From Rhinopomastus cyanomelas (Eukaryota > Chordata > Aves > Bucerotiformes > Rhinopomastidae): a stretch of 64,000 nt of DNA. A model generated the notes under the pieces. That model searched no databases. It worked only from the letters and a program-made list of their open reading frames with translations, and had not been told where the DNA came from. Made by a program: the position numbers and the translations under genes. How positions within the stretch are numbered: position 1 is the first letter of the stretch; each line of letters begins with the position of its first letter. Shown one piece after another: positions 1 to 12,641 of the stretch. Location: contig VXBP01009458.1 of the NCBI GenBank assembly GCA_013400115.1, positions 1 through 64,000 of the forward strand, in the 5' to 3' direction.

Positions 1-446
1 GAGAGTTAGGGCTGTTTAGTTTGAGGAAGAGGAGGATTAGGGAAGACCTCACTGTTCTCTACAACTATCTGAAAGGACACTGTAGAGATGTTGGTGCTGG
101 TCTCTTCTCATAGGTAATTAGTGACAGAACCAGAGGGAAGGGCTTCAAGCTCCAACAAGGTAGGTTTAGATTGGACATCAAGAAAGAATTCTTCACAGAG
201 AAAGTGGTCAGGCCCTGGAATGGGCTGCCCAGGGTGGTGGTTGAGTCACTATCCCTGGATGACTTAAAAGACACTTGGGGAATCTGGTTTAGAGGTGAAC
301 TTGTAGAGTAGGGTTTCTTCTCCCATGTGAAAAGTGGTGAGAAGGAAGAGTCAAGTGACCAAAATCACTGTTGATTAACAGTTAGTTTATATTTGGTTGG
401 ACTCAATGATCCCAGAGGTCTTTTCCAGCTTGAATGATTCTATGAA
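1..446 (+). repeat. CR1 LINE 3' fragment
   Basis: Reads in CR1 sense: the GGTTTAGATTGGACAT, AAGAATTCTTCAC and GGGCTGCCCAGGGTGGTGG stretches, ending with TTGGACTCAATGATCCCAGAGGTC and ATGATTCTATGA. It is truncated by the window edge. Confidence 0.85.
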
Positions 447-2471
447 TATTTGGGTAGGTCTCTCACAAAACTGCTGGGTGCTATGGGAAACTCAACATCA
501 CGTTCCGTTATGACTCAACATCACTTAGTATTTCACTCTTGGAGACCTCCTACAGGGGAGCAGATGTGGTCAAGGTATCAAAAGCGGTATCAGAGCTCCC
601 CTGCCTTTTTGTAAGAGCTCACCCCAAAGTTCTGATCAAATTCTACAAGTTTAGAAATGAGCTTTAAAACAAAAAACCCCCAACCCTTTCAATGAGACTC
701 TTACACCTAAAACTCATTCAATTGCTTCTGAAAAATCCTACTCTGCCTACTCACAGCAGCTTTTTGCTGTGGTGCAACATTCTTCTGGCGCTTTCCAAAA
801 CTGCTGCCCTGAACAGACTGACCCAGCTTACGTGACTTCAAACAGGATTCCTGTTTCACATCACCAGAGATGAAGGATGCTCATTACTTAGTCAAATTTT
901 AAGACGCCCTCCTTCCTTGCCATAGCATCAGCTCTTTACAGTAAGCAGCGCCGGTTCCACACTTCAGCACCTTCATGTCAGAAAGTTAACGATGACACAT
1001 TGCCCACTACATAAATGAGTATCCTGCTATAGGAAATGACCTCCAGGAGGACTAAACGCCAACATACTGACCTGGCAACTTTAGTTCTACAAAGGAAAGC
1101 ACTGAAGCAAAGTTACAATGCCCATGACAAAGGTTCCAAGTACCAGCAATGACAGCAATACCATGATCAGAGCTGCTGATACAGTGGCTGTAAACATCAT
1201 TGTTTGTAGAGAGGGGGCACCGAAAGTCATCAGAAGAGCTGACCATCTGCTTTCTGCTCAACTTGCCACTCTTGGCATAGGGTAATACTTGCCTCGTAGC
1301 ACTGCACTCTTCAGATGCTCTCATTATGTTTTGCTTTTGTAACACACACAAATTACTAGTTAGTCTCCTTCCCAGAGCGTGAACGTCTCGGGAGCACTTC
1401 CAGCAGGGAAGGAAAATGCTGTCAGTGCCTATACAGTTTAAATTACTGCTTTGGGGTGAAGAAGGAGACATTTAGAAGGAACTAAATCCTTGTTCTTTTT
1501 TCTATTTCAAAAATCACTGCCTGGTTAGAGCTAGCCAAGCAAGAACCCAACCAGTTCAATTTATTTTGGTTCTATTTACAACAGGGCTTCACTCGCACTC
1601 TGGAGAGAGGTTCAAGAGGATTAGGAGAGTCAAGCGCTGTGAACAAGCACTCACACTGCTGCCAACGAGGAAAAATGGCCTTTGAGTCTTCTAACTGTGA
1701 AGGAAATCTTTTCTGTGCAGGACTTCCCAAAATAGGAAGAATGAACTGTATGTTCAACTTTACTAGAAACTGCAAGAGGGAGATTAAAAAGTTAATTAAC
1801 ATGGTATTTAAGTCACTGAAATGTAGATTGAACATAAATTAATCAGAGGAAAAAGAGCACAAAAGGATATGAACATCTCAGTTTGCTAAACGACCATCAG
1901 CACAACAAGAAGAGATCATCTCTAGCAGCCTGAGTTCACAGATTCACATACAACTTATCTTCAGCACAGCATCCTTTCCCACACTTCTGTATTAGAATCC
2001 TGTTTATTGATTACGTCCCTGCAGTACAGCCGCCTTCCCCACCTCTTAGGAACTAATAAACTTTTGCTTAAGAAAGTTCCTAACTTTGTTTGATCACAAA
2101 CTGACCTTGGGGGTTTTTTGCACATCTTTTACTGTTTTCAAAACCCATTTACAACTTTTACGTTCTTCAGAAGCATTTCATGAGTTCTACTTTGTGCTTG
2201 GATCTCACAAAACCATGCAAAAACCTAAGACATCGGCAAGAATCTGTTTAGAAACGACACCGGAAAATACAAGCTCATGTAAGGAAATACTTGCCCATGT
2301 AGGCGCTAACAGGTAAAGGAAAAGATAGTTGGGTGAGCATTTCAATAGCAGCAGAAAATACTTCAATACATTGATCAAAATCAGACAGATTGTCACCCTG
2401 TGCATGTAGAGGTTGGTTTCTCAACACAGCCATGAGTTTCCACTTTCATCCAGAGGCACGCTTGTACTTAC

Positions 2472-5400
2472 TTGGTTAGCTTATGGCCTTTCATCGCTAC
2501 GAGGAAATCTCTCACAGTCTCAGGACTCTGGTACTTGCAAGGTGTTTTTGAAATGTACTTCAGTGTCTACAACAGATAGAAAGAAATCTCACAGTTACTG
2601 TTTGCTTCACCAGTTGTGTACAAAACAAGCTGACATTGCAGAGTCTCAGTAGTACTCAGAGAACCTGGAAAAGTCAGTTCAGGTTTTGGGGTTTGGCTTT
2701 TCCTTTTTTAACGATGGGAAGCGCTGTCACAAATAACAGATCACTCACATTTTTCTGTCTTCAGTAGGATTATATTGAAACTTGCTGTGGGAATATGAAA
2801 CAGGCAATATGTACCTACAGCTGTATGTAGTGGAAATTACATGAGTACTTACCCAGAAAGAGAATTACAGCTTGGACTGTTCCCTCTGTGGCTTTGGACA
2901 GCCATTTATCTGATCTGTTCAAAGCCCAAAGTCACAGGCTGAAGAGTACAGGAAAGGATCAAGTTTTACCTCTGTCTACCAAAACCCCACCTGCTGCTTA
3001 TGAAAGACTGCTGTTTCCCTGGGTTGACATAATCTCAGGTCATACTAAGACTGTGATGGAGACAACTTGTGCTTGAACAGCACCGCTCAGATTTCCTTTT
3101 CCCTTTAAAAATTAAGATGTCCAGCCTTAAAGCCAGATTTAAAAGCTGCCAAGATAGCGGGGGTGAGGGCTTTTTTGTGGTGTTTGTTCCTTGTTGTTTT
3201 GTTTTTTTTTTAAAGCAGTTAATACTGCAGAAAGGTTGAATCCTATTAATCCTTAAAACCACGTTACCTTCTGCCAAGTTTTCGTGTGCTCAGTGCCAAC
3301 CCATAACTAACTCATCAAGCTCTCCAATCTACGGCTGTTGTCGTCCTTTATACGCACACTGGGCAGTGCTTTCTTAAAGTTCAGAGAAGCAGGTTAGGGG
3401 GATTGTCCTCAAGGTCTGCATCAGTGCTGTAGTGTTAGAAATGTTTCTCTGATCCAAGCCAACTTCTCTCAGCTTCATTTTTCACATGTAACACCTACTA
3501 ACGTCGGCTAACTTCTGCAGCAGGTGTTACCTGCTGTGTTCTAACAATACCTAACAAAATGAAGGGCTGGAAATAATGAGACAAGGAAACGCTCGCATTG
3601 CCTGCACTGTGTGCATCAGCAGCTGAAGGATTTAAGAGTTTTATCAACGCTTGTTTTGAATTAAGGAGGAAAATCTCTATCCACTGGTACTGCATAGCTA
3701 CACATAGCTCAAAAGCATCAATGCAACTGACTCACCAGGCACTAACTGGATGGCAAATACAATGACACATGCACAGATATCTATAATAATAATAAAACCT
3801 CATAAATTTATACATTAGACCTGTTAAGTTTTTTTCTCAGAACACCTTTAAACTGAATACCTGTATTTTTACAGTCAGAAGGCAAAAAAGCTGAATCAGT
3901 GGTCACAGAGCACAAAATAACAGATATGGGGAGGAAATGAACTACGAGATCCATATGGCCAGCAAGAAAACACACAAATGTATTTCCAGTGCATTTCCAT
4001 TAAAATCTGGATAATTTTAAAATCCCAAATAAAGGAAAACAGACTTTGACAATGCAAGAGGATTCATTCTACTTAGCAGAGTGTCGATGATGACTTTAGT
4101 GGGATTCCTGAGAAACACATTTAAAAGGCACAATAAGGTGTTACAATAAGATAACCCTCCTTTCATAGAACCATTCAGGTTGGAAAAGACCCTTGGGATC
4201 ATCAAGTCCAACCATCAACCCTACTCTACAAGTTCACCCCTAAACCAAATCCCCCAACACCACATCTAGCGTCCTTTAAACTCATCCAGGGATGGTGACT
4301 CAACCACCACCCTGGGCAGCCCATTCCAGTGCCTGACCTCTCTCTCCGTGAAGAATATTTTCCCAATGTCCAATCTAAACCTACCCTTTCGATAAGTTCC
4401 ATCTGACAAAACAAAGCTGTTATTCCTCAACAACAGCTGAAATGAAATCACAACAAATGTCATGTCCCACAGCTACTTAACAGGGGTAATTCCTTTTCCA
4501 GTTTAGCCTTTTTGTGGCAACTTTAAACCAGTTAAAATGCCAGACGCACAGCAAAACGCAGCTCCACATCTAGTTACTTCAGCACCCAGCAGGAACGAAG
4601 ACCATCCCATAAAGAGCAAATTCTGGTTTCCTTTCAGTTAAACATAAAGAAAATACACCTAGAGCTTACAGCAGCTTCATTCCACACACTAAACCAAGCA
4701 CCCTACAGGCACTGACCATGTAGCAGTATAACGAGGCAATTAAAACGAGGAGGCACGCTCTGACAAAATAAACTCACAGGGTCTTTCTCAGCTGTTTCAA
4801 AGAGGCACAGGAAGAGACTGTCAGTCTCCATGAAGATTTAAATTAGAGTTGGGGTCAGCCCCTCTTTGGTTGACTACGAGGCTTAGGAATTACAACTCCA
4901 TACCTTTTCAAACAAAGCCAGAACTAAAACAAAAACAAAGCCTAGGCCAAATCTTATTCACATGAGTAGTTTCACTGCTCAACAGGATTACTCACACAAG
5001 CAGGGCCAATGGCTTTTGACTCACTGCCAGTCGTGGTGCTACTCATGCAGTTCTCTAGACACACACACAATGGGTCACACTGCAAGTCTGTTACGAAGTT
5101 ACAGAGATACCGCAAATGTTGATATTTGGATTATATGGCTTTAAAAGCTCCTGCTAGCAACAGATGAATCATGTATTATCAACCTGGCACCCAAGTGATG
5201 TTGCTATCCGTACGTGTGCTTTTGAACAAATCTATCTTGGCTGGGAATTGTTAGTCTAATTCTGTTAATTAAAAAATATTGCATGTGATCTGTGCCTCAG
5301 CTCTGAAATCATGGTAACATGGCACCATCAACTCACCAGATGACTGCAAGATCCCTGGATATTAAAAGAACAGAATACCTGGAATAAAAAAAGCCCAAAC

Positions 5401-8400
5401 AAACCAACAAGCAAAACTGAACAGGCAAAAAAACCAGAGGTTTGGGATTTTCACTTTTTTGTGACAGGTTTTAATAAAAGCAACTGCACGTTCCTCCCTA
5501 ACAGTGCAGTTAGTCCACAACATGAATAAACTGATCACGGAAAAGCAGCAAATAGAATATTTTACTGTGTTGTTCAGTAGGGGAAAATCAACGTCCCTCA
5601 GTTCAAGAAGCACTCAGAAGTCCTGGAGAGAGTCCAGTGCAGAGTCACAGAGATGATGGAGTGGAGCACGTCCCTGATGAGCTTGGAGAAGAGGAGACTG
5701 TGGCGGGACCTCATTAATGTTGATAAATATGTGAAGGGTGGGTGTCAGGAGGATGGAGCCAGGCTCTGCTCAGTGTCTTCTAGATAGGACAAGGGGCAGT
5801 GGGTGCGAGCTGGAACACATGAGGTTCCACATCAATCTGAGAAGGAACTTCTTCACAGTGAGGGTGACAAAGCACTGGAAGGGCTGCCCAGGGGGGTTGT
5901 GGAGTCATCTTCTCTGTAGACATTTAAAACCTGCCTGGATGTGTTCCTGTGTGACTTGGTCTAGGAGATCCTGCTGTGGCAGGGGGATTGGACTGGAAGA
6001 TCTTTTGAGGTCCCTTCCAATCCTAATGTTCTATGATTTATGATACAGACCTAGGGATGTGAATTACTCCTAATTGCAAAGGAATTTCACAGCACTACTC
6101 ACTTCATACATAATTGTGTTCAAATTCTGCTGACCAGAGCTCTGCTTGTTTTTTCCACTCTCTTTACGCTGCTGCTTGAGATCAGTCAGTAACTGGAACA
6201 CCTGGTTGGAGAAAAAGACCAGTTTAGACCACTTGAGAGTGTTTTGCCTAAAACTGTTACAGCAGGAGAACAAAATGAACAAAGCAAAATGCCATCAACC
6301 AAATAGAAACAAAATGAGTGGAACAACTTTGGTGAACATGACAGCAACTGAAATGGAGAAAATGTTTTGGCATCAGAGTGACGACTAGGTAATTCTTTTT
6401 TAAAGGTTGTGCTGTTCTAAACAGTGTTTCAGCACTTGTTAAAGTGATCCAAGAGCCCCATAAAACTTGCCGGGGTGAACCTGCCCTGCTGATCTCATAG
6501 AATCATTAGGGATCGGAAGGGACCTCGAAAGATCATCTAGTCCAATCCCCCTAGGTGATCCAGCAGGACCACCTAGACCAAGCCACACAGGAATCTCATG
6601 TCCTGAACAGAGCTGGACGTGGCACTTGGCGCCATGCTCTAGCTGATTGTGGTGATGTTAGGCCATAGGCTGGGCTGGATGACCCTAGAGCTCATTTCCA
6701 GCCTCAATAATTCTGTGGTTCTGTGACTCTGAGCTGGGTCACACCCTGCTGTACTGGCACAGGGCTCCCATTTAAATAAGGAGTGATGCTCAAAGGAAAA
6801 TGTCGCACAGGTTTACGGCCCTACTGGCCTTGTTATCACAGTGGTACCTACAATATCGAAATGCATATGTGCTCTGTCTCACAGAGATGTAATTTAATAT
6901 TATCTGGGAAAAAGAATAAGTCAACTTTGACAACTGCCAGGGACCAACTAAATAAAGGCTTGACCTTCAGGTGCTCCTGAGATCAGGGATCCTACAGTAA
7001 GGTCCAGGAGAGTTATTCACAACAGTAAATGTTACAGTGACCAGCATGGTGTTGTGCTATGTGAAGGCACACAGATGAAATCAGTAGTCTGTTTCATCAC
7101 AGCACTGTAATACAAGAAATTCCTGATAAGAACCTAATGAAGTTGTTTTCACATTTATGATGTTGTGAATCTAATGTAGAAGTGAGATTCCAGGTAAGTC
7201 TGAAGGCAGGGAGAACAATTTGGTTTCTGTGGTGTTGCCTTGTCAAATCTGTGGCAAAGCAACATCCTTATCCATCACAGCCAGATACACAGCAAAATGC
7301 TGAGATGGCACCACAGTTAGACTTTCTGCACTTCCTTTGGCTTTTTTTCAGGACACATGGAACACTAACCAAAAAAAAGGCTCAGCTGAAGAAAGTTCTG
7401 ACTGAAGAAGGGAATCTGCAGTGTGCCCAATTCTGTACCATACTTAGGACACCCACAGCTTACACAGGCTGTGACTGACATGGCTGCTTGAACCTCAGCA
7501 GGCAGACACACCTGGATTCCAACAACCATCCCAGCAAACAAAGAAGGAGGACGCAGGGATGATTTTGCAGTAACTAGCCTCTGATGTAATTGCCATTTTC
7601 TGTACAGCAACAGTTTGTGTTTTGAACAAACTTTAATTCTAGTTTGGCTGACCGAGTATTTCTCAGGCAAGACAGTTCTTTCCCAGTACATCATTAAAGC
7701 TCTTCTAAGTCACCAGATGGTTGGTCTGCTGTGCACAGACAGATGCAGCTCAAGATAAAGCATTTCAAGATTTGTTTCAGGAACAGCTGTGCAACTAGCA
7801 AGCTTCAGCAATAAAACAACATAAACAAAGCACTTGGGTTGCTAAAACCTGTCCGGAAATTACACTTGTAAGCAAAGCACTGAAATCTTTTCATCACCTA
7901 CATGAAGCTAAAGCAGCAAGGACTCTACATGTCACAACACCTCACTGACAGACTCCAGCAATCAGGGTGTCACACACTTGGTGCTACATCGGCTTATCCT
8001 AAGATTAAAGTTTTACAAAAGGTACTGTGAACATTGCTGCCCAGTTACAGAGGTGACAGCACTTCTGAGTCAGGATGCAACTAAGCACCAGTGAAACCAG
8101 TGCACTTGCACAAACACATAAATGTTTAAACATGTGGAGAATCAAATCCTAAATAACAAACCACCACACATAAGATGAGTCAAAAAAACAGCCAGAAAGC
8201 AACAGCGTAAATACGACAAGGCTGAAGTTAAAGTTACTTTCTAAGAATCTGTTTCTCACCTGTTTGAGAAACACGTTTGTATCTGGGTTCACACATTTGG
8301 GACCAACCAAATAATCTACAGAAACACAGAATTGTTTAAGATCATTGAGTCCACTCGTTAAAATAATGCAGTACCCATTATTAGTGGAAACTAGTGATGC

Positions 8401-11400
8401 CTAGAAAGCCAGACTTTCTTTGAAAAGCTTTTATCTTACTAACAAATCAAATGGAGGGGTGAGAAACAACAGACAGGCCTTGTGATCACCACTGGCAATT
8501 TTAAACTTCCAAAGGACTCTAGGAGTGACTGATTAACACTTCAGACTGCTGATTTAAAAGAAGGATGCAGATAAACTTACCTCAAAGTTACTCAGCAACG
8601 CGGCATTTGCATCTTTTCTAAAAGGAAAAAAAAAAGGGATTTATGCTCCGAATGAAACTCTGGTAAACTTTGTTGAGCTGTGCAGACTCAAAGAGAACAG
8701 ACACTATTTTCATAAAGTTTTTTATAAACATATTTTTTAAATAATGAAATCTATTGTTAGTGATTCTACAATTACTTGTTGCCACCTCTGGAAAAGGTTT
8801 TTCCTTGTTTTTAAAGATCCAGAATATTTTGCACAATTTGCCCCATAACACAATCACAAAACACAATCTTTTCACTCAGCCACACAACTTCAGTCATTCA
8901 CCCAATTCTGGAAACTACAACCACATTGTCTTGTCTTTTCCTTACAGAAAAAAAGGGTTTCCAGTCTTATTTGAATGGACACTTCCAGGAATAATTATTC
9001 AGATTACACACATAATTCATTTAGTACTTAGGAGGATGGGAAAAGACAATTGCTGCGTTTCCTCTTTATTTATTCTTTGAATCTTTCTGTGCCTGCATGT
9101 TGGACTGGATGCTGATTGAAACAAGACTGAGATCCTGCTTCAGAGTGGTCAGCTCTGCTGATGAACTGCAGGGGTAGTAGAACACAGTGGAAATCCACTC
9201 TTGGGTGGGGTTTGAGACAGGAGCAGTACTGCTCAGGCTGTCAGTGTGTTTGCCTTCAGGATATCTGATTAAGATGGAGCAAGACTTGGTCTCGGTGATC
9301 CTGCTGCGGTGGGGGGATTGGACTAGATGATCTTTCGAGGTCTCTTGCAATCCCTAATGTTCTGTGATTCTATGATACTCCTTCACCAGCAGGGCCAGGC
9401 TGAGTTTCCCACTTTCCACCAACCAAACACCTCCCCACTAATTCTGTCCCAACAAAACGAGAATCTATATCCACCAGTGGCAGGCTGAATGCACTGAGTC
9501 CAACACTTACTTAGACTACTCCCACCTCTGTAACTCCTGGCTATTGTAATTTTGTATTTTTATATTTAAAATAAAGGGAGAAAAAAATGAAGCAGAACAT
9601 CCTATATTCCCTGAACAACACATTGTGCTGAGCAGTCAGCAGCCATAACAACAGAAAGAAAAAAAAGGCCTCTCAGGTCTGCCCAGCAGCTTATAAAAAA
9701 AAAAGCTAAAAAGAAAAAAGAGGTGCAATGTATTGTTAAGCACCATCAACTGTCTGAATAGAACTGTCACGTTCATCACTTTCAGACAGTTAAACGCATC
9801 CACAAACTTCCACAGGTTCTATCATTGTTTTTAAATGAAAAGGACCTTCTGAAATACGCTGAGATGAACTTCAACTTCCATTTCGCTGACTCAAGTGAAA
9901 CTTCAGCAAATGAGCTCACGCGCGCATTAGCTTTCATTCATGTTTTACAAACCATATAGCTCTCGGAGTTGGGTAAATGCAGTTCTTCAGAATGTTTGCA
10001 TTCAGGCTATCGCTACAGAAAGCCCTATGGATCAAAGACAGTCTTTGTTAGAAATAATAATGCTATAGAGGAATTACATAGGGAATTACTCTGTTAACTA
10101 AGTGAAAGGATCATATAGAGTGGACACACTATGACGTGACCGAGTCTGTGACATCTAGCTGAAGTAAAATTATTTAAGACAACTGGGTCTTTTGTCGCTC
10201 AAAACCACTCTGTCATTCAGAAAGCTATTTGTTTTTCTTCTAATAACAGAGAGCAAATTAGTCCGTTTCAAATCTTCAAAAACCTTTGTTGTGCTGAAAC
10301 ACCAGATTCATTGACCAATAAACAAGACTGGTTTCAAAAGCGCTTGGCAGAACTTATAAAGTAGGAATAAAATCTTCACTCCTAACTTGCATGAATCTAC
10401 TATTAATTTTACATTCCGAAAATAAGAAATTATAAGGAATGAATTTTAATGCCTCTTTTTTTAACAGTCAACTAAACAGCATGCTTAATTTTTGTGAGAT
10501 TTAGACTTCAGCAGGAAGGACAATAAAAAAGTCATAGAATCATTAGGGATCGGAAGGGACCTTGAAAGATCATGCAGTCCAATCCCCCCGCAACAGCAGG
10601 ATCACCCAGACCAACAATGTGTCACACAGGAACACATCCAGGCAGGTCTTGAACATCTCCAGTGAAGGAGACTCCGCAACCACCCTGGGCAGCCTGTTCC
10701 AGTTCTCTGTCACCCTCAATCAGTCATGTTAACATCAATGTATAAACACTTTCAAATCTCTAAATAGGTAATATTTGCCCAATTTGTCCAAAGCAAAATA
10801 CTATTGAGGTCTTCTACATATATAAAAATATATCTTGGTATATGTCATTACATCTCTACAGATTTCACTGACACCACTACTGCTTCTACTCCTGAAACAC
10901 CGTCCTATTGGTAGTGATAAAATAAAGCCAGTAAAATAAGTTGGGCTATTCCAGGTAATAAAAAGCAAGCGGATGTACAAGAAAAGAAGGACCGCAGATT
11001 TACTAGAAATAGTATAAAAAGTACCTTTCTCAGCAGGGTAAATCTTATCCTCCTCACACCAACAGCAACTTTGAACCTTAGAACTTTAAACAGCAACTTT
11101 GCAAATGTGTTTCACAGCATTTTTCAGGATACAAGAGCAAGAAAAGCTCATTTCCCTGCAGGCTGCTACTCATGTTCAGGCTAATGTGATACAAACGGGC
11201 ACTTCAGTGGGTATGTCTTGTTTTCTGCTTTTGAATTTTACTATAAAAAGATGTCCCTTCCAATCTGTAATGATTCTGTGATTCTAATGATAATAAAGAA
11301 TCCATAGGTATCACGAACAGCACTATCTCAGCTGACTATTGTGGATGCTGGCACACATCCCACAAGAACAACCCAGCCCAGCCCTGTGTTCACTAGCCAC

Positions 11401-12100
11401 CAGCACCATGTACTCAGGTATAAGCACAGGGTAGCGAGCTCCACAGCACTCAGGAGCTTCTAAGCTTCTGAGGTCAGATCTCAGTGTTTCATGCCCAGGT
11501 GCTGCAAGTCCCACACACATGGCAGTGCTGAGCCACGATGCCCTTTGCCCAAACAGATGCTTCAACAAGATTTTTTTAACGCAAACAAACCCCCCTCAGC
11601 TCCTCACCAGAATGTCACAGAATCACAGAACATTAGACATTGGAGGAGACCTCGAAAGACCATCTAGTCCAATCCCCCTGTCTGAACGCACTGCCGGTTA
11701 TAGGGGCATTATAGCCCCAATGCAGCCCCACAGACAGCTGGCAGGCCCAGACACACTGCAGAATGGTTTCGGTTGGAAAAGAACTTAAAGATCACCGAGC
11801 ACCAGCCCCCTGCCATGGGCAGCGACACCTCCCACCAGACCAGGTTGCCCAGAGCCCCCTCCAACCTGGCCCTGAACACTTCCAGGGATGGAGCAGCCAC
11901 GACTTTCCTGGGCAACCTGTTCCAGTGCCTCAGCACCCTCGCAGGGAGGAATTTATTCCTGATATCTAATCTAAAGCTGCTCCCTGCCTGCTTGAAGCCA
12001 CTGCCCCTCACACACACCCCACCGCCAGGCCCACAAGGATACCCCCCGGCTCCGCCGCCTCCCCGGCCCTGGCGCCCTCCGGCCGCTCTTACACCTCCAT
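2472..12100 (-). CDS. CRCP: CRCP, RNA polymerase III subunit RPC9 (5' part, exons 1-4; 3' part off window)
   Basis: CRCP/RPC9 is a subunit of nuclear RNA polymerase III, where it forms the stalk with RPC8; it is also described as the CGRP receptor component. Four coding exons are visible on the minus strand, all with GT/AG borders in frame: exon 1 coding 12093-12100 (ATG GAG GT), exon 2 8581-8617 (VKDANAALLSNFE), exon 3 6103-6201 (33 codons, starts VFQLLTDLK, contains KESGKNKQSSGQQNLNT), exon 4 2472-2566 (starts TLKYISKTPCKYQSPE, ends KGHKLT plus a split Lys). They encode about 80 residues that match the N-terminal half of human CRCP (about 148 aa, from memory) nearly residue for residue. The exon for the following AEKLQLLNHRPV-type segment was not found in 1-2471, so the gene continues past the left edge. 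Introns contain several CR1 fragments. The start sits in a CpG-rich segment next to a tRNA-Gly gene. Confidence 0.93.
4158..4400 (-). repeat. CR1 LINE 3' fragment
   Basis: Antisense copy of the same subfamily as the one at 1-446: TAGAACCATTCAGGTTGGAAAAG, CCAGGGATGGTGACTCAACCACC, GGGCAGCCCATTCCAGTGCC. Confidence 0.85.
5598..6042 (+). repeat. CR1 LINE 3' fragment
   Basis: Sense copy: CCCTCAGTTCAAGAAG through GGTTCCACATCAATCTGAGAAGG, and a tail GATCCTGCTGTGGCAGGGGGATTGG..GTTCTATGATTTATGA. It lies just downstream of CRCP exon 3 on the opposite strand. Confidence 0.9.
6495..6730. repeat. Two abutting CR1-type tails
   Basis: An antisense CR1 tail (6495-6600, TCATAGAATCATTAGGGATCGG) is followed directly by a sense tail of another subfamily (6605-6730, GGCTGGATGACCCTAGAGCTC..TTCTGTGGTTCTGTGA). 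Confidence 0.75.
9277..9376 (+). repeat. CR1 LINE 3' tail
   Basis: GACTTGGTCTCGGTGATCCTGC, ATTGGACTAGATGATCTTTCG and a terminal GTTCTGTGATTCTATGATA. Confidence 0.85.
10532..10720 (-). repeat. CR1 LINE 3' fragment
   Basis: Antisense: TCATAGAATCATTAGGGATCGG, CAATCCCCCCGCAACAGCAGG, CACACAGGAACACATCCAGG, GGGCAGCCTGTTCCAG. Confidence 0.9.
11248..11287 (+). repeat. CR1 LINE 3' end, short
   Basis: Only the last 40 bp remain: GTCCCTTCCAATCTGTAATG followed by ATTCTGTGATTCTAATGA. Confidence 0.65.
11615..11687 (-). repeat. CR1 LINE 3' tail
   Basis: Antisense: ATCACAGAACATTAGACATTGG, CATCTAGTCCAATCCCCCTG. Confidence 0.8.
11758..12008 (-). repeat. CR1 LINE 3' fragment next to the CRCP promoter
   Basis: Antisense copy of a different CR1 subfamily: AGAATGGTTTCGGTTGGAAAAG, CCTCCAACCTGGCCCTGAAC, CCAGGGATGGAGCAGCCACG, GGGCAACCTGTTCCAGTGCC. 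It ends within about 100 bp of the CRCP start codon. Confidence 0.85.
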
Positions 12101-12260
12101 CTTCTCCGCCGGGGCCGCCCCGCGCCGCCGCCTGCCGCGGAGCTTCCCCTCACACACACGGGGACGGCGCTGGGAGCGCGGGCACAGGCCGCGGTTGTAC
12201 GGAAGGCGGTTTGGGAGGCCGGGACGGAAGCGGAAAAGGAAGGAGAAATGAGAAGGAAAA
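12020..12260 (-). promoter_or_regulatory. CpG-rich promoter / 5'UTR region of CRCP
   Basis: GC- and CpG-rich block around the CRCP start codon (12098-12100), including the 5' untranslated part of exon 1 upstream of it. No TATA box is obvious, as expected of a housekeeping CpG-island promoter. A CR1 copy abuts its downstream edge (ending near 12008) and a tRNA gene lies just upstream (12285-12355). The exact transcription start cannot be set from sequence alone. Confidence 0.6.
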
Positions 12261-12277
12261 AAATAAGAGAACGAAAA
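12257..12277 (-). terminator. Pol III terminator of the tRNA-Gly gene
   Basis: On the minus strand a T4 run (plus-strand AAAA at 12274-12277) begins 8 nt after the tRNA 3' end. A T7 run (12257-12263) follows and would act as a back-up. This is the normal Pol III termination arrangement, and it lies between the tRNA and the CRCP first exon. Confidence 0.8.
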
Positions 12278-12284
12278 GGTCAAC

Positions 12285-12355
12285 TGCATTGGCCGGGAAT
12301 CGAACCCGGGCCTCCCGCGTGGCAGGCGAGAATTCTACCACTGAACCACCAATGC
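12285..12355 (-). tRNA. tRNA-Gly (anticodon GCC)
   Basis: The reverse complement is a 71-nt tRNA gene. The acceptor stem GCATTGG pairs with CCAATGC, an A box (TGGTTCAGTGG region) and B box (GGTTCGATTCC) are present, and the anticodon GCC lies at tRNA positions 33-35 (window 12321-12323). As far as I recall it is identical to the common vertebrate tRNA-Gly-GCC. There is no intron, and the discriminator base is A. It lies on the same strand as CRCP, 185 bp upstream of the CRCP start codon. Confidence 0.98.
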
Positions 12356-12641
12356 CGGTGATGGTGACGGGTTTGCCGCCCTGGCTGTTGTGACTGGGAC
12401 ACACGGATATTTCCTCCCCTTCCCCAGGTCTCATCAATTGGGGGAACAACTTGAGCTTGTGCTCAGGTCCTGGGACTGGACACTGTCGGCTGTAACACAG
12501 GGAGCTCCTACCGAATCACATCTGTAGTCACTCACAAACAGGAGGGTGAACAAGCTGTTCAAATCTGACCCAGCTCATCAGCACTGCATCCTCTCCCGCC
12601 ATCACTGCGATTCTCTCCCATCTAATCCATGTGCTGTTCAC

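Noticed and set aside
1..2471. Search for the next CRCP exon to the left of exon 4
   Set aside because: No minus-strand stretch resembling the AEKLQLLNHRPV-type segment was found, so the rest of the gene is taken to lie outside the window.
11773..12393. 206-codon plus-strand open frame
   Set aside because: It runs through an antisense CR1, the CRCP CpG island and the tRNA gene; chance openness in GC-rich DNA.
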